In this document: one piece after another, positions 14,987 through 21,859 of the stretch
Layout of the letters: every line of letters starts with the position of its first letter
Position numbering within the stretch: position 1 is the first letter of the stretch
IMG/VR virus record: IMGVR_UViG_3300048835_000780
Span: 1-21,859 of that record
Reading direction: 5' to 3' (one strand)
Length of the DNA stretch: 21,859 bases
DNA from: a virus
Notes under the pieces: generated by a model
Databases searched by the model: none
What the model saw: the letters and a program-made list of their open reading frames with translations, nothing else
Told to the model about the DNA's origin: nothing
Made by a program: the position numbers and the translations under genes

Positions 14987-15688
14987 TCATCCTTTGAACA
15001 GATCGGGCGCGGGCACCTCGGTCCGAATTAGCCCAAGCCCGATCAAACGAATCTGCATCGCCTGTCCCGACACGTTGAACGCACGGGCCATCTCTTTCGC
15101 AACGTCCACGGTCGGCTGCTCGTCATCCGCCAGGCCCCACTTGGCCGACAGGTTGGCCATCTCGTCCTTGGCGATGTACGGTTCCAGGCCGCCGAAGCGC
15201 TTCCGCCATGCCGCGAAGACCATCTCCTTGGGCATGAGCAGGTAGCCCGCGAACATGTCGGCCTGCCACTCCATCGGTTCCTTGCGTGAACTGGTGCGGC
15301 AGACGATGGACGGCGCGGGCTTATCGTCGAACAGTGACGGTTGCGCGGCCTCGGCCAAAAAGCCGTGCCGGTGGAGTTCCCAGTGGCCCAGCTCGTGGGC
15401 GAGGGTGAAGCGGTAGCGACCTTCCTTGCGTGGGTTGTCGGTGGGATCGAGCGACTGATCGACGAGCACAACCTTGTCCTGAATCCACGTCGCCCCGAGC
15501 ACGTCGGGCACGCCGATCAGCTTCGGCAGGTTGTCGAAATCGAACGCCAGACCCAGGTGACCTTCGAGGATGGCGTCCACCGGCACGGGCGGCTCGATCA
15601 CTTCGCCGTACCTGCGGCCGTACTCGGCCAGCAGGCAAAGCGCGGCGTTCTCGATCTCGTCATGTTTGAGAAACTTGATCTTGGCCAT
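14987..15688 (-). CDS. ImmA/IrrE-family metallo-endopeptidase
   Basis: A 233-aa zinc peptidase with the HELGH motif at 98-102 and the usual downstream helix MEWQADMFAGYLLMP (139-153), where E140 or D144 would complete the metal site. In mobile elements ImmA cleaves an XRE repressor (ImmR) to release lysogeny or transfer genes; in Deinococcus IrrE acts on DdrO. The C-terminal third (AKEMARAFNVSGQAMQIRL) is an added helical region. It starts at ATG 15688, 14 bases after the XRE stop, and so matches the standard repressor/peptidase pair. A likely role is to sense DNA damage or another signal and cleave the neighbouring XRE protein. Confidence 0.92.
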   Translation of the reverse strand: MAKIKFLKHDEIENAALCLLAEYGRRYGEVIEPPVPVDAILEGHLGLAFDFDNLPKLIGVPDVLGATWIQDKVVLVDQSLDPTDNPRKEGRYRFTLAHELGHWELHRHGFLAEAAQPSLFDDKPAPSIVCRTSSRKEPMEWQADMFAGYLLMPKEMVFAAWRKRFGGLEPYIAKDEMANLSAKWGLADDEQPTVDVAKEMARAFNVSGQAMQIRLIGLGLIRTEVPAPDLFKG

Positions 15689-15702
15689 GCTCGCCCCGCG
15701 TG

Positions 15703-16068
15703 TCAGTCCTTTTGTTCCTTGCGTGCCCGTTCCGTGAGCTTGCGAAGCTCCTCCGCCGACATGCCGCGCACCGTGCGCAGCAGGTCTGGCAGGGCCGTCG
15801 GCTGTTCCTTGATGATCTTCTCCAGCTCCGGGTCCACCTTGTTGGCCAGCGCCAGCAGTTTGTCGGCGTCCACGCCCAGCAGCTCGGCCATCTTAATGAT
15901 GTTCTCCGCCTTGGGCGGGTCGAACTCGCCGCGCTCGACCTTGCTCAGGAAAGTCGCGCTGATGCCGACCTTTTCCGCGAACTGCCGAAGCGTGAAGGTC
16001 GCGTCCTCTTGGAGTTTGGCCTCCCGAAGCTCGCGTATCTTCTTGCCAAATAATTGGTTGCCTGCCAT
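15703..16068 (-). CDS. XRE-family transcriptional repressor
   Basis: A 121-aa protein with a Cro/CI-type helix-turn-helix at about 24-60 (TLRQFAEKVGISATFLSKVE), followed by a helical tail (60-121) likely to serve dimerisation or peptidase recognition. It is the first gene of the cassette and lies just downstream of a near-consensus promoter with three ATTCGT repeats at the expected transcription start, a layout typical of self-repression. Start ATG at 16068 has GGAGA close by. Partner: the ImmA/IrrE peptidase gene 14 bases away. Confidence 0.93.
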   Translation of the reverse strand: MAGNQLFGKKIRELREAKLQEDATFTLRQFAEKVGISATFLSKVERGEFDPPKAENIIKMAELLGVDADKLLALANKVDPELEKIIKEQPTALPDLLRTVRGMSAEELRKLTERARKEQKD

Positions 16069-16087
16069 AGTCTCCAGCCTCGCACCT

Positions 16088-16113
16088 ATTCGTTGAAGCG
16101 ATTCGTCATTCGT
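16088..16113. promoter_or_regulatory. Three ATTCGT direct repeats, probable XRE operator
   Basis: ATTCGT occurs at 16088-16093, 16101-16106 and 16108-16113, between the -10 element and the XRE start codon, overlapping the predicted transcription start near 16114. A bound repressor here would block its own promoter. Confidence 0.6.
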
Positions 16114-16120
16114 TTAGGAC

Positions 16121-16149
16121 ATACTACACAAGGCGGCCTCATCTGTCAA
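16121..16149 (-). promoter_or_regulatory. Sigma-70 promoter of the XRE-ImmA cassette
   Basis: On the minus strand, a perfect -35 TTGACA (16149-16144) is separated by 17 bases from a -10 TAGTAT (16126-16121). Strength and spacing are near ideal. The only genes directly downstream are the XRE cassette. Confidence 0.8.
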
Positions 16150-16240
16150 TCCCCGTCTCGCGATTTTCTGGTTCGGGGTAGTTGTCCAAGCCGGATGCGG
16201 CCCATTTCGGATCTCGCCGTCGATAGTCACTGTCACCTCT

Positions 16241-16333
16241 TCACGCATCATCTACCTCGACGACGAGATAGGTGCTGGTGTGAGATGCACCCAAGGCGAT
16301 TACATCGCCGTGCGACAGTCGCCTGACCAATGC
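16241..16333 (-). pseudogene. Tail of an FHA-like domain, gene remnant
   Basis: In the frame one base off the kinase fragment, the 3' end reads ALVRRLSHGDVIALGASH, then TSTYLVVEVDDA and a TGA at 16243-16241. The L-x-HGDVI-x-LG pattern is the usual end of an FHA domain, which binds phosphothreonine. There is no start codon or body, so only the last 30 or so codons of a gene remain. It overlaps the kinase remnant, which suggests that one deletion joined the two. Confidence 0.5.
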
Positions 16334-16529
16334 GCGAGAGTAGTAGCGCCTCCGCCAAAAGATTCTCGATCTCCCCAAGGTTGGCCCCGGACAGCTTCAG
16401 AACCTTCATCGCCTGACGCCCCAGGAAGCGGTGCTGGACGCGATACACTTCAGCACACGCCCCCTCGCCGAGGAATCGCTCCACGATGTAGGTGTCTCTG
16501 ATAATCTGTCCTTCTGCTAAAAGGGCCAT
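16248..16529 (-). pseudogene. N-lobe fragment of a Ser/Thr protein kinase
   Basis: Starts properly (ATG at 16529 behind GGAG, 43 bases after the helicase gene) and encodes a recognisable kinase N-lobe: DTYIVERFLGEGACAEVYRV with the glycine loop, the ATP-binding Lys in QAMKVLK and a following helix (EIENLLAEALLLSR). Then the frame drifts to an unrelated end (CNRLGCISHQHL) and stops at 93 aa. The catalytic loop and DFG region are absent, so it cannot be an active kinase. Its position right after the helicase-nuclease gene suggests that a kinase, and an FHA partner, once belonged to that operon. Confidence 0.7.
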
Positions 16530-16572
16530 AACATCTCCGCTTATTTTCCACCAATGTGCTTTGTCATGCTCC

Positions 16573-19500
16573 TTACCGCCTCTCGATCCACTGCTTGACC
16601 AAGGAGACACAGCAATCTAGGTCATCTCGCACCTGGTACACCCAAAATCGCATCACATCCCAACCCAGTTCCATTAGGCGCTGATTTCTGATCTGATCCC
16701 TGCGGCACAACTCGCCGTCCCAGTTGCGATGGTATCGCTCACCATCGATCTCGATGTTCAGTCGCCTGTCGCCCGTGACCACAGCGAAGTCCAAAGCATA
16801 TTTCTCCACCGGATACTGCGGAATCGGGCGAATCCCTGCTGCGTAGATGGCTCGATAGAAAAGCCGTTCCCATTCGGAAACACGTTCCGGTTGCGATACG
16901 GGCGGGTACTCAGGACCATGCTCTGCATTTGCCTCCGTTTTCGACGGTTGGCACATATCGCCAACCCGGTCGACGTATGCGGCAAACCTCGACAGGTAGT
17001 CCACGCTGCAATTCAATGCTGTTGCCCGATCCCCCACAACGATAAGGGCGGCTCGCGCGCGGGTAATGGCAACGTTAAACAGGTTGGAATTGCTTCGAAG
17101 GAAACCCAAGGCGCTGTCAGCTACGCCGACTGATACCACCGGCGAAAAGATCATTACGTCACGTTCATCGCCTTGGAACTTGTGAACGGTATCCGCCAGA
17201 AAGTCAACGTCGGCAATACGCGAACTCAAACCGTCGTGCTGATAGACCAAGTCACGGATGCGGTTCGCTTGGGCTCGGAACGGACTGACTACGCCAATAC
17301 TGCCTCGGTATCCTTGGCTAAGCAGGCGCTCGATCTCCACGACAACCCTGCTCGCTTCCTTCTCATTTACGGCTCCGCCCATTCCGGGGCGGACCGTCTT
17401 CCCCTGAACATGTACCCACCGAACTGCCGGTTCGTCCTGCCGGGGACGCCGCAAGCGATCATAGCGGGTAGCTACTCTGAGGCGACCCTCGTAGAATGTT
17501 TCGTTCGAGAACTCGATGATATCCGCATGCGACCGATGATGGTCACGCAGCGCCACAATGTCCTCGCTGCGACATAGGCTGCTGGCCAGATCAAACAGCG
17601 ACCGCGGCGAATAGGCCCACCCTGGGTATTCATCCACGAGCCCGTGTTTGCCCAGCAACTGTTGGTCTTGCTGCTTGGAAAGTGTGCTGATGTGCCGCAG
17701 TTGCATCGGGTCGCCAATCACTACTGCCCTGCGAGCCCTGAACAGAAGGGGCAGAGCAGACGCGATGTCGCACTGACTGGCCTCATCCACAACGAGCAGA
17801 TCGAAGAAATTCGGTTCGAACGGCACCCGCCCTCGGGCAGAAAGCGAGGTAACCGCCCAACAGGAAAGGATTGACGTGATCTGCGGGAACAGTTGGTAAT
17901 ATCGCCGGAATGCATCCCGCCCGAGCTGGCGGTTCTGGTCGTTTGCCGACACGATCATCTGAAGCAGCGCGCTATAGTCGCCAAGCAGCTTGCGTTGCTC
18001 CGGACTCATACGCGCAGGCTGGAGCCGCAACCACGCCTGCCAGAGCGCCTCCGAGTTGACGGAAAGCTCATCAGTCAAACCCTTGCGCAGTCGACTGAGT
18101 TCCTCGATGGAGCGTGCCTGTGTCAACGATGCCAGCTTCCCGAAGTATTCTTGGGCTTCAGTAACCTGAGAAACGCGTTTGGCCAGCCTGTGGCCATATT
18201 GGACCCACTCACTGATCGTCAATGAGTCAACTGCACCTTCAGGAAGCGGCGACCCAAGTTGCTGCGAGGCGTTCCGAAACGGCTCGACTTTCATCGCTAG
18301 GCGTTTGAACCGCCTTCCTCGCACAAACGGCCATACCAACCTTGTCAAGATGCCCTGCTTGGCCTTGTTGGCATGGTCGATAGCCCCTCGGACGTGTGCG
18401 GCCGCACGCGCGAAGTTCTCTCGATCTGTCAACCTCGCCCGTCGAAACACGTCCTCTCCCATGTCATGACGCACCTGCTCCACGCGCTGCTCAAGGGCGT
18501 CCACTTCGTTGCGAAGCTGGACTATCGCCTGAAATTGAGCATCAAGGGCATCGAATCGCTGCTGCAACCGACCGTGTATGGCTTCGCATTCCCGATAACG
18601 CGCGTGATCGTCTGCCGTTGCAGTAGCGGCGAGGAGTGACACAAGGTAATCGGCAAGTCTGGTCTGGTACTCATTGGCTCCGAGGCGAAGCAGCACGGGA
18701 CGAGGTCCCATCGCATTCACCCGGGTCTCGACGACGTCCACCGCCTTATTGTTCTTGCTGGCAAACAGCACGGTTTTGCCCTGCCAGGCGGCATTGACGA
18801 GAATCGATGTGACCACCTGCGACTTGCCTGTGCCCGGTGGTCCGGTGATGACGGTCAGCGGATTCGACAGGGCCTGTCGTACTGCTTGGCGCTGTTCGCT
18901 ATTCAGCGGAAGTACTTCCAGTAAGGGTTGCTGGTCCGCTGGCGGGGAATCAATAGTCTTCCTGGTCAGCCATGCCCCAAGGGCGGTCCCATGATACTTA
19001 CCCTCCTCCACTGATTGCAGCATCCCCAGTTCAGATTCGAGCCCTCTGGTGTAGGGCGAACGTTCAGCGGAAACGAGAATGGCCCGGTTGTAGATGCCTT
19101 GCTGGTTGAGGTTAGCCAGGGGCGCGCCGCTACTCAAGATGTAAGGGTCGAGGTTCTCTTGCCAATCCCAGTCCGAACGAATCTCCCGCATCCGCGATAA
19201 CAACTCGTCCAGGTCAGGGTGATCTCCCGCTGCGTTGCCAAACCCGAGTTCTTCAGCAAGCTGAATCGCCTCCTCCATCAGACTCGTCTCACCGGTATTC
19301 GACAGGGAACGTAATGCCTGTAAGTTGATCTGCGGCAGGTCGTCCCCAAGCGATGGTTTGCCGTACTGGTTGTTGACATCCTGAAACGGGAAAAGCAGAA
19401 GGGGCTCGACCTTGAACCCCTCCCAACTCGTCTTGCGCGAGCGGATCAGATTGAGTCGAACGGGATAGCCCAGAAAGATCGCCTGTCGGTTGCGATCCCG

Positions 19501-19917
19501 TCTGACTCTTCCAAGCAACTGGCGTCCGCCATCGGAGTCGAAGGGGTCGCTGCTGCCCTGATCGAATATCGGCAAAGCTGTCAGCTCGACGTAGCTCGGT
19601 TGGCCGTACTTCGACGACGCGAACTCGCTCACGCCTCCAAGGTCGTCGTGGCTCAAGCAGTCCAGGTAGTAGCAGCAAAGCCTGGCGAGCGGTGTGTCGA
19701 GGCGCTTCGGGCCTTGATCTTCTCGCCTGTCGATGCCAGACGAGCCTTTGACGTACCAGCGGTAGCTCTTATCTTGCTGAACCTTTCCCTTGAGCCGACC
19801 ATAGAGTGCCGAATTGACAAGTTGTCTGTCAACGCCAAGCTGCGCAGCGATGTCCTTGGCCTTCTGTCCAGGCTTGACCTTGATCATCTCAAGAACACGA
19901 TCATGCAGATCACTCAT
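16573..19917 (-). CDS. Superfamily 1 helicase with N-terminal winged helix and C-terminal Vsr/DUF559-like nuclease
   Basis: A 1114-aa protein. Residues 1-56 form a winged helix (AKDIAAQLGVDRQLVNSALY). An extended region leads to a UPF1/DNA2-type helicase: LNSEQRQAV (338-346), Walker A GPPGTGKSQ (359-367), a coiled-coil-like insert near 440-490, DEASQ (711-715), GDPMQL (735-740), VHKFQGDERD (911-920) and NVAITRAR (948-955). The C-terminus (1015-1114) matches the MTES_1575/DUF559/Vsr-like PD-(D/E)XK set: YALDFAV, LNIEIDGERYH, RRDQIRNQRLMELGWDVMRF. Helicase-nuclease proteins of this plan occur in anti-phage loci; that role here is inference. ATG at 19917 overlaps the stop of the small HTH_17 gene and lacks a clear ribosome site, so coupling probably drives translation. 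Base composition is lower in GC than the phage module. Confidence 0.92.
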   Translation of the reverse strand: MSDLHDRVLEMIKVKPGQKAKDIAAQLGVDRQLVNSALYGRLKGKVQQDKSYRWYVKGSSGIDRREDQGPKRLDTPLARLCCYYLDCLSHDDLGGVSEFASSKYGQPSYVELTALPIFDQGSSDPFDSDGGRQLLGRVRRDRNRQAIFLGYPVRLNLIRSRKTSWEGFKVEPLLLFPFQDVNNQYGKPSLGDDLPQINLQALRSLSNTGETSLMEEAIQLAEELGFGNAAGDHPDLDELLSRMREIRSDWDWQENLDPYILSSGAPLANLNQQGIYNRAILVSAERSPYTRGLESELGMLQSVEEGKYHGTALGAWLTRKTIDSPPADQQPLLEVLPLNSEQRQAVRQALSNPLTVITGPPGTGKSQVVTSILVNAAWQGKTVLFASKNNKAVDVVETRVNAMGPRPVLLRLGANEYQTRLADYLVSLLAATATADDHARYRECEAIHGRLQQRFDALDAQFQAIVQLRNEVDALEQRVEQVRHDMGEDVFRRARLTDRENFARAAAHVRGAIDHANKAKQGILTRLVWPFVRGRRFKRLAMKVEPFRNASQQLGSPLPEGAVDSLTISEWVQYGHRLAKRVSQVTEAQEYFGKLASLTQARSIEELSRLRKGLTDELSVNSEALWQAWLRLQPARMSPEQRKLLGDYSALLQMIVSANDQNRQLGRDAFRRYYQLFPQITSILSCWAVTSLSARGRVPFEPNFFDLLVVDEASQCDIASALPLLFRARRAVVIGDPMQLRHISTLSKQQDQQLLGKHGLVDEYPGWAYSPRSLFDLASSLCRSEDIVALRDHHRSHADIIEFSNETFYEGRLRVATRYDRLRRPRQDEPAVRWVHVQGKTVRPGMGGAVNEKEASRVVVEIERLLSQGYRGSIGVVSPFRAQANRIRDLVYQHDGLSSRIADVDFLADTVHKFQGDERDVMIFSPVVSVGVADSALGFLRSNSNLFNVAITRARAALIVVGDRATALNCSVDYLSRFAAYVDRVGDMCQPSKTEANAEHGPEYPPVSQPERVSEWERLFYRAIYAAGIRPIPQYPVEKYALDFAVVTGDRRLNIEIDGERYHRNWDGELCRRDQIRNQRLMELGWDVMRFWVYQVRDDLDCCVSLVKQWIERR

Positions 19918-20059
19918 GGCCAACTCGCGGAAGTGGTCCTTGTTTGATCCAAGCGCCAATGGCGTCCTTGTGGAACCGCCAACGCTTGCCGATTCTCTGT
20001 CGCACCAGCCCGTCACAGCTTGTCACAGCTCGCTGTCGTAGCTTGTCACAGTAACTCAT
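19910..20059 (-). pseudogene. Truncated HTH_17 (excisionase-like) protein, possibly still translated
   Basis: A 49-aa frame from ATG 20059 to TGA 19910. Its C-terminal half reads QRIGKRWRFHKDAIGAWIKQ, which matches [20 protein letters not shown] of the intact HTH_17 protein at 21120-21314; the DNA agrees at about 35 of 41 bases (19959-19999 against 21166-21206). The N-terminal helix-turn-helix is missing and is replaced by a tract of TGTCACAG repeats. Its ATG overlaps the Fic stop (ATGA), and its stop overlaps the helicase ATG (ATGAGTGA). It may persist only to couple translation. Confidence 0.65.
20012..20051. repeat. GTCACAG repeats upstream of the helicase
   Basis: GTCACAG occurs at 20012-20018, 20022-20028 and 20045-20051. 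The longer word AGCTTGTCACAG is exact at 20017-20028 and 20040-20051. They replace the coding region expected for the first half of the HTH_17 domain and may mark the rearrangement that truncated it. Confidence 0.55.
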
Positions 20060-21123
20060 GGCCTAGCCCTTTCCCCGAGCGTGTACCGCTTTGTCGGATC
20101 GGTCGGGCTGGTCCCGCTTTCGTTCAGTAAGCCCTTGTCAAGCATCGTCTTGAGGTCACGTTGGAGCGAGCGTCGGTTGACGCCAGGGCACAGGGTCTCG
20201 TAGTCCTGGATCGTCATGCTGCCATGCTCCATCACTTGCCCAAGCGCCTTGATCTGGCGTTCGGACAATCCGTGCTCCTTGGCCAGGATGTCCCGCTGAA
20301 TCACCCGCTCACCGCGCTGGCGGACTTCGGCCAGTTGCGTTGCCAGCCCGTCAACGAAATATTCCAGCCAGCCGGTCAGGTCCATGCCACTATCGCGCAC
20401 GCCCTGGATTGCCGCATAGAACGCCGCCCGGTCGCGGTCGTAGTACTCGCTGATCGTGAACAGCCGTTTGAAGTCGTAGCCCGCCCGGTACAGACACAGC
20501 GTGGATAGCAGCCGCGATGTCCGCCCATTGCCGTCCAGGAATGGGTGAATGTGGACGAGCTGGAACTGCGCCACGCCGCTGACCAATACCGGATGCACCT
20601 GGCCTGGTGCATTGAGCCAAGCCACCATCTCCGTCATCAATGGCGGCACATCCTGTGCTGGCGGCGGAGTGTAGACCGTCTGGCCCGTTGCGCCGTTGAC
20701 CACGTAGTTCTGAACCTTGCGGTATTGGCCCGGCGTGGCGCTGCCGCCGCGCACGCCCTCGACCAGCCGCTTGTGAATCTCACGCACCAACCCCTCGGTG
20801 ATTGGCGAGCCGCTGTCCAGATACTCCGAGACGAACTCGAATGCTCGGCGATAGTTCAGCAGTTCCCGTGCATCGTCCGGATCGGCCTCTGGCACCGCCT
20901 CGCCCGCCATCAGCCGCTCGGCTTGGTCCAGCGTCAACCGCGTGCCCTCGATGTGCGTTGTGTGGTGCGCTTCGAGCACCAGCGCCCGTTCACCCATCGC
21001 CAGAACCCAGTCCTCGGACAGCGTCGCGGCCTCCAGGAACCCACGGGCGCGCTCGATCCGCGTCAACGCCGCCGTGATGGCGTTGGTGATCGAGAACTTC
21101 GGTTGCAGTCCAGACCTGTTCAC
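20056..21123 (-). CDS. Fic family protein (class II, with built-in inhibitory motif)
   Basis: Fic enzymes attach AMP or other phosphate-linked groups to target proteins. The 355-aa protein has the full active site [12 protein letters not shown] (193-204) and an N-terminal inhibitory T-x-x-x-E-G motif (T55 to G60, TTHIEG), the mark of class II self-inhibited Fic proteins. Residues 270-350 form a winged-helix-like end ([19 protein letters not shown]). Start GTG at 21123 overlaps the stop of the HTH_17 gene (GTGA), so the two are coupled. In this setting it may act as a toxin-like effector or stress regulator; the target is unknown. Confidence 0.93.
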   Translation of the reverse strand: MNRSGLQPKFSITNAITAALTRIERARGFLEAATLSEDWVLAMGERALVLEAHHTTHIEGTRLTLDQAERLMAGEAVPEADPDDARELLNYRRAFEFVSEYLDSGSPITEGLVREIHKRLVEGVRGGSATPGQYRKVQNYVVNGATGQTVYTPPPAQDVPPLMTEMVAWLNAPGQVHPVLVSGVAQFQLVHIHPFLDGNGRTSRLLSTLCLYRAGYDFKRLFTISEYYDRDRAAFYAAIQGVRDSGMDLTGWLEYFVDGLATQLAEVRQRGERVIQRDILAKEHGLSERQIKALGQVMEHGSMTIQDYETLCPGVNRRSLQRDLKTMLDKGLLNESGTSPTDPTKRYTLGERARP

Positions 21124-21314
21124 CGCTTCGTGCCTTTCTCAGGGTGCTGCCTGAGCCACTCGTCGATGGCCTCCCTGTGGAACCGCCAGCGCTTGCCCAA
21201 TTTCTGGCCGGGCAACTTACCCTCTTGAACGAGCTTGTAGAGCGTGGACTTGGATATCTTCAGGTACTCCGCCAGCGCGTCGATGGTCATGATGTTGTCA
21301 GATGGTTCCGCCAT
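21120..21314 (-). CDS. HTH_17 / excisionase-like DNA-binding protein
   Basis: A 64-aa single-domain protein: [20 protein letters not shown] (9-28), then [20 protein letters not shown] (33-52), the classic MerR-like winged helix of the HTH_17 family found in excisionases and small regulators. Start ATG at 21314 follows GGAG at 6 bases. It is the first gene of the Fic-helicase operon and probably regulates it, or acts as a partner of Fic. An excisionase role is possible but no integrase is present in this window. Confidence 0.9.
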   Translation of the reverse strand: MAEPSDNIMTIDALAEYLKISKSTLYKLVQEGKLPGQKLGKRWRFHREAIDEWLRQHPEKGTKR

Positions 21315-21384
21315 AGGCGTCTCCTGGGCCAGCCCAGATCAACCTTGCCAAGCCGCAACGTTCGTCCGCCCGCCAGCACCCAGC

Positions 21385-21407
21385 ACGAACGGCAGACGAA
21401 CACGAAC
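21385..21407. promoter_or_regulatory. Three ACGAAC repeats, possible operator of the HTH_17-Fic operon
   Basis: ACGAAC lies at 21385-21390, 21396-21401 and 21402-21407, with an inverted copy GTTCGT at 21360-21365. They fall just downstream of the proposed -10 element. The word is close to the ATTCGT (ACGAAT) repeats of the XRE promoter. Confidence 0.4.
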
Positions 21408-21411
21408 GCAG

Positions 21412-21441
21412 ATATTATCAGTATCTGGCGGATTTTCGCAA
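21412..21441 (-). promoter_or_regulatory. Candidate promoter of the HTH_17-Fic-helicase operon
   Basis: Minus strand: -35-like TTGCGA (21441-21436), 18 bases, -10-like TAATAT (21417-21412), inside an imperfect palindrome AGATA...TATCT. The -35 is weak. It lies about 100 bases from the first start codon; the gap 21315-21486 holds nothing else I can name. Confidence 0.5.
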
Positions 21442-21486
21442 GTGGAATCTGCTGGCCTCGGTGAGATTTGCTGTCATACCAAAGTA

Positions 21487-21859
21487 GTAATGTCGTGAGC
21501 GCCACGCCAACTGCATCTTCACCTGGCGGTCGTCGGTGTTGATGATGGCGGTATGAACAAGAGCATATCATCGGTGATTTTGGAATCGGAACAGGGTCAA
21601 CCCGTCAAGCCGCCGGATATGGCGGCGCGTTGGCGGAAGGTGCTGGAGGATCAGCGAATCAGTGGATTGCCGATTTCGGTGTTCTGCCGCCAGCGTGGAA
21701 TCCCGCAGTCCTCGCTGTTTGCCTGGCGTCGCCGGCTCGCTGGCGTCGGCCGGGCGTTCCAGGCGGTGAAGATCATGGCCGGGCCGGCGGCGTCGCGATT
21801 GTCTTCCCATCGCGCGGGCGGCGACGGCGCGGCCGTTGAGGGTGACGGCGCGGCCGCCG
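21487..21859 (+). mobile_element. Left end of an IS66-family insertion sequence, cut by the window
   Basis: The TnpA-type gene at 21553 identifies the family. GTAATGTCGTGAGCGCC at 21487 starts with GTAA, as many IS66 ends do, and is my guess for the left inverted repeat. The other end and TnpB/TnpC lie outside. The exact border is uncertain. Confidence 0.6.
21553..21859 (+). CDS. tnpA: IS66 family TnpA-like accessory protein, 3' end beyond the window
   Basis: Open for 102 codons from ATG 21553 to the window edge. The core WRKVLEDQRISGLPISVFCR (27-46) and GIPQSSLFAWRRRL (49-62) is the small helix-turn-helix of IS66 Orf1 (TnpA), which works with TnpB and TnpC in transposition. The following stretch (AFQAVKIMAG) is also usual for the family. 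It is the only gene on the plus strand, as expected for a later insertion. Confidence 0.88.
   Translation, partial: MNKSISSVILESEQGQPVKPPDMAARWRKVLEDQRISGLPISVFCRQRGIPQSSLFAWRRRLAGVGRAFQAVKIMAGPAASRLSSHRAGGDGAAVEGDGAAA

Noticed and set aside
16334-16610. A full-length kinase gene starting upstream of 16529
   Set aside because: The upstream extension has no ribosome site and reads into the helicase gap; the catalytic half is missing in every frame.
19918-20016. N-terminal extension of the helicase to 20016
   Set aside because: That DNA encodes the HTH_17 remnant in another frame, and the winged helix begins cleanly at ATG 19917.

Overview
The window looks like the early (replication, recombination and control) part of a prophage or related integrated element in a GC-rich bacterium, joined to a small defence-type gene cluster and the edge of an IS66-type insertion sequence. 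The host cannot be named from the sequence. The gene style (DUF3987 primase, ParB-fused methyltransferases, sigma factor, IS66) would suit a Planctomycetota-like or other environmental GC-rich bacterium, but that is a weak guess. Apart from the IS66 fragment at the right edge, every gene I accept is on the minus strand, so transcription runs from right to left.

Replication and recombination module (1-12,089, read right to left): sigma-70-like factor; PD-(D/E)XK exonuclease of the RecE/DUF3799 type; a tRNA-Met-like element without a D-arm; a Sak4-like RecA-fold ATPase; a DUF669 protein; a two-helix membrane peptide; a truncated RusA; a RusA-like protein flanked by two zinc fingers; a superfamily 2 helicase whose P-loop is split by a 347-residue intein; a zinc-ribbon peptide; a ParB-Dam methyltransferase; a small PD-(D/E)XK nuclease; a Prim-Pol/DUF3987 primase-helicase; a cluster of iteron-like repeats; and a second ParB-methyltransferase cut by the window edge. 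Many stops and starts overlap or lie within a few bases, which points to co-transcription and translational coupling. Exonuclease, annealase-type ATPase and DUF669 would form a recombination set. Primase, helicase and resolvases would serve DNA replication and branch processing, and the methyltransferases would modify the element's DNA.

Control cassette (12,278-16,149): an XRE repressor behind a strong sigma-70 promoter with three ATTCGT repeats at the expected start of transcription, then an ImmA/IrrE metallopeptidase, then two conserved-looking genes of unknown function (392 and 309 aa). A 112-aa unknown gene follows. XRE plus ImmA is the usual repressor/anti-repressor pair of mobile elements. 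The two unknown genes make this the best candidate for an uncharacterised system.

Defence-type cluster (16,241-21,441): HTH_17 protein, Fic protein, a decayed second HTH_17 protein, and a 1114-aa superfamily 1 helicase with an N-terminal winged helix and a C-terminal Vsr/DUF559-like nuclease. All are linked by 4- to 8-bp stop/start overlaps. Behind the helicase lies a wreck: the N-lobe of a Ser/Thr kinase joined out of frame to the tail of an FHA-like domain.

Right edge (21,487-21,859): the start of an IS66-family element on the plus strand.

The intergenic gaps are rich in inverted repeats: a 21-bp-stem hairpin at 11,421-11,491, interleaved inverted repeats at 12,120-12,208, and three hairpins at 12,634-12,799.
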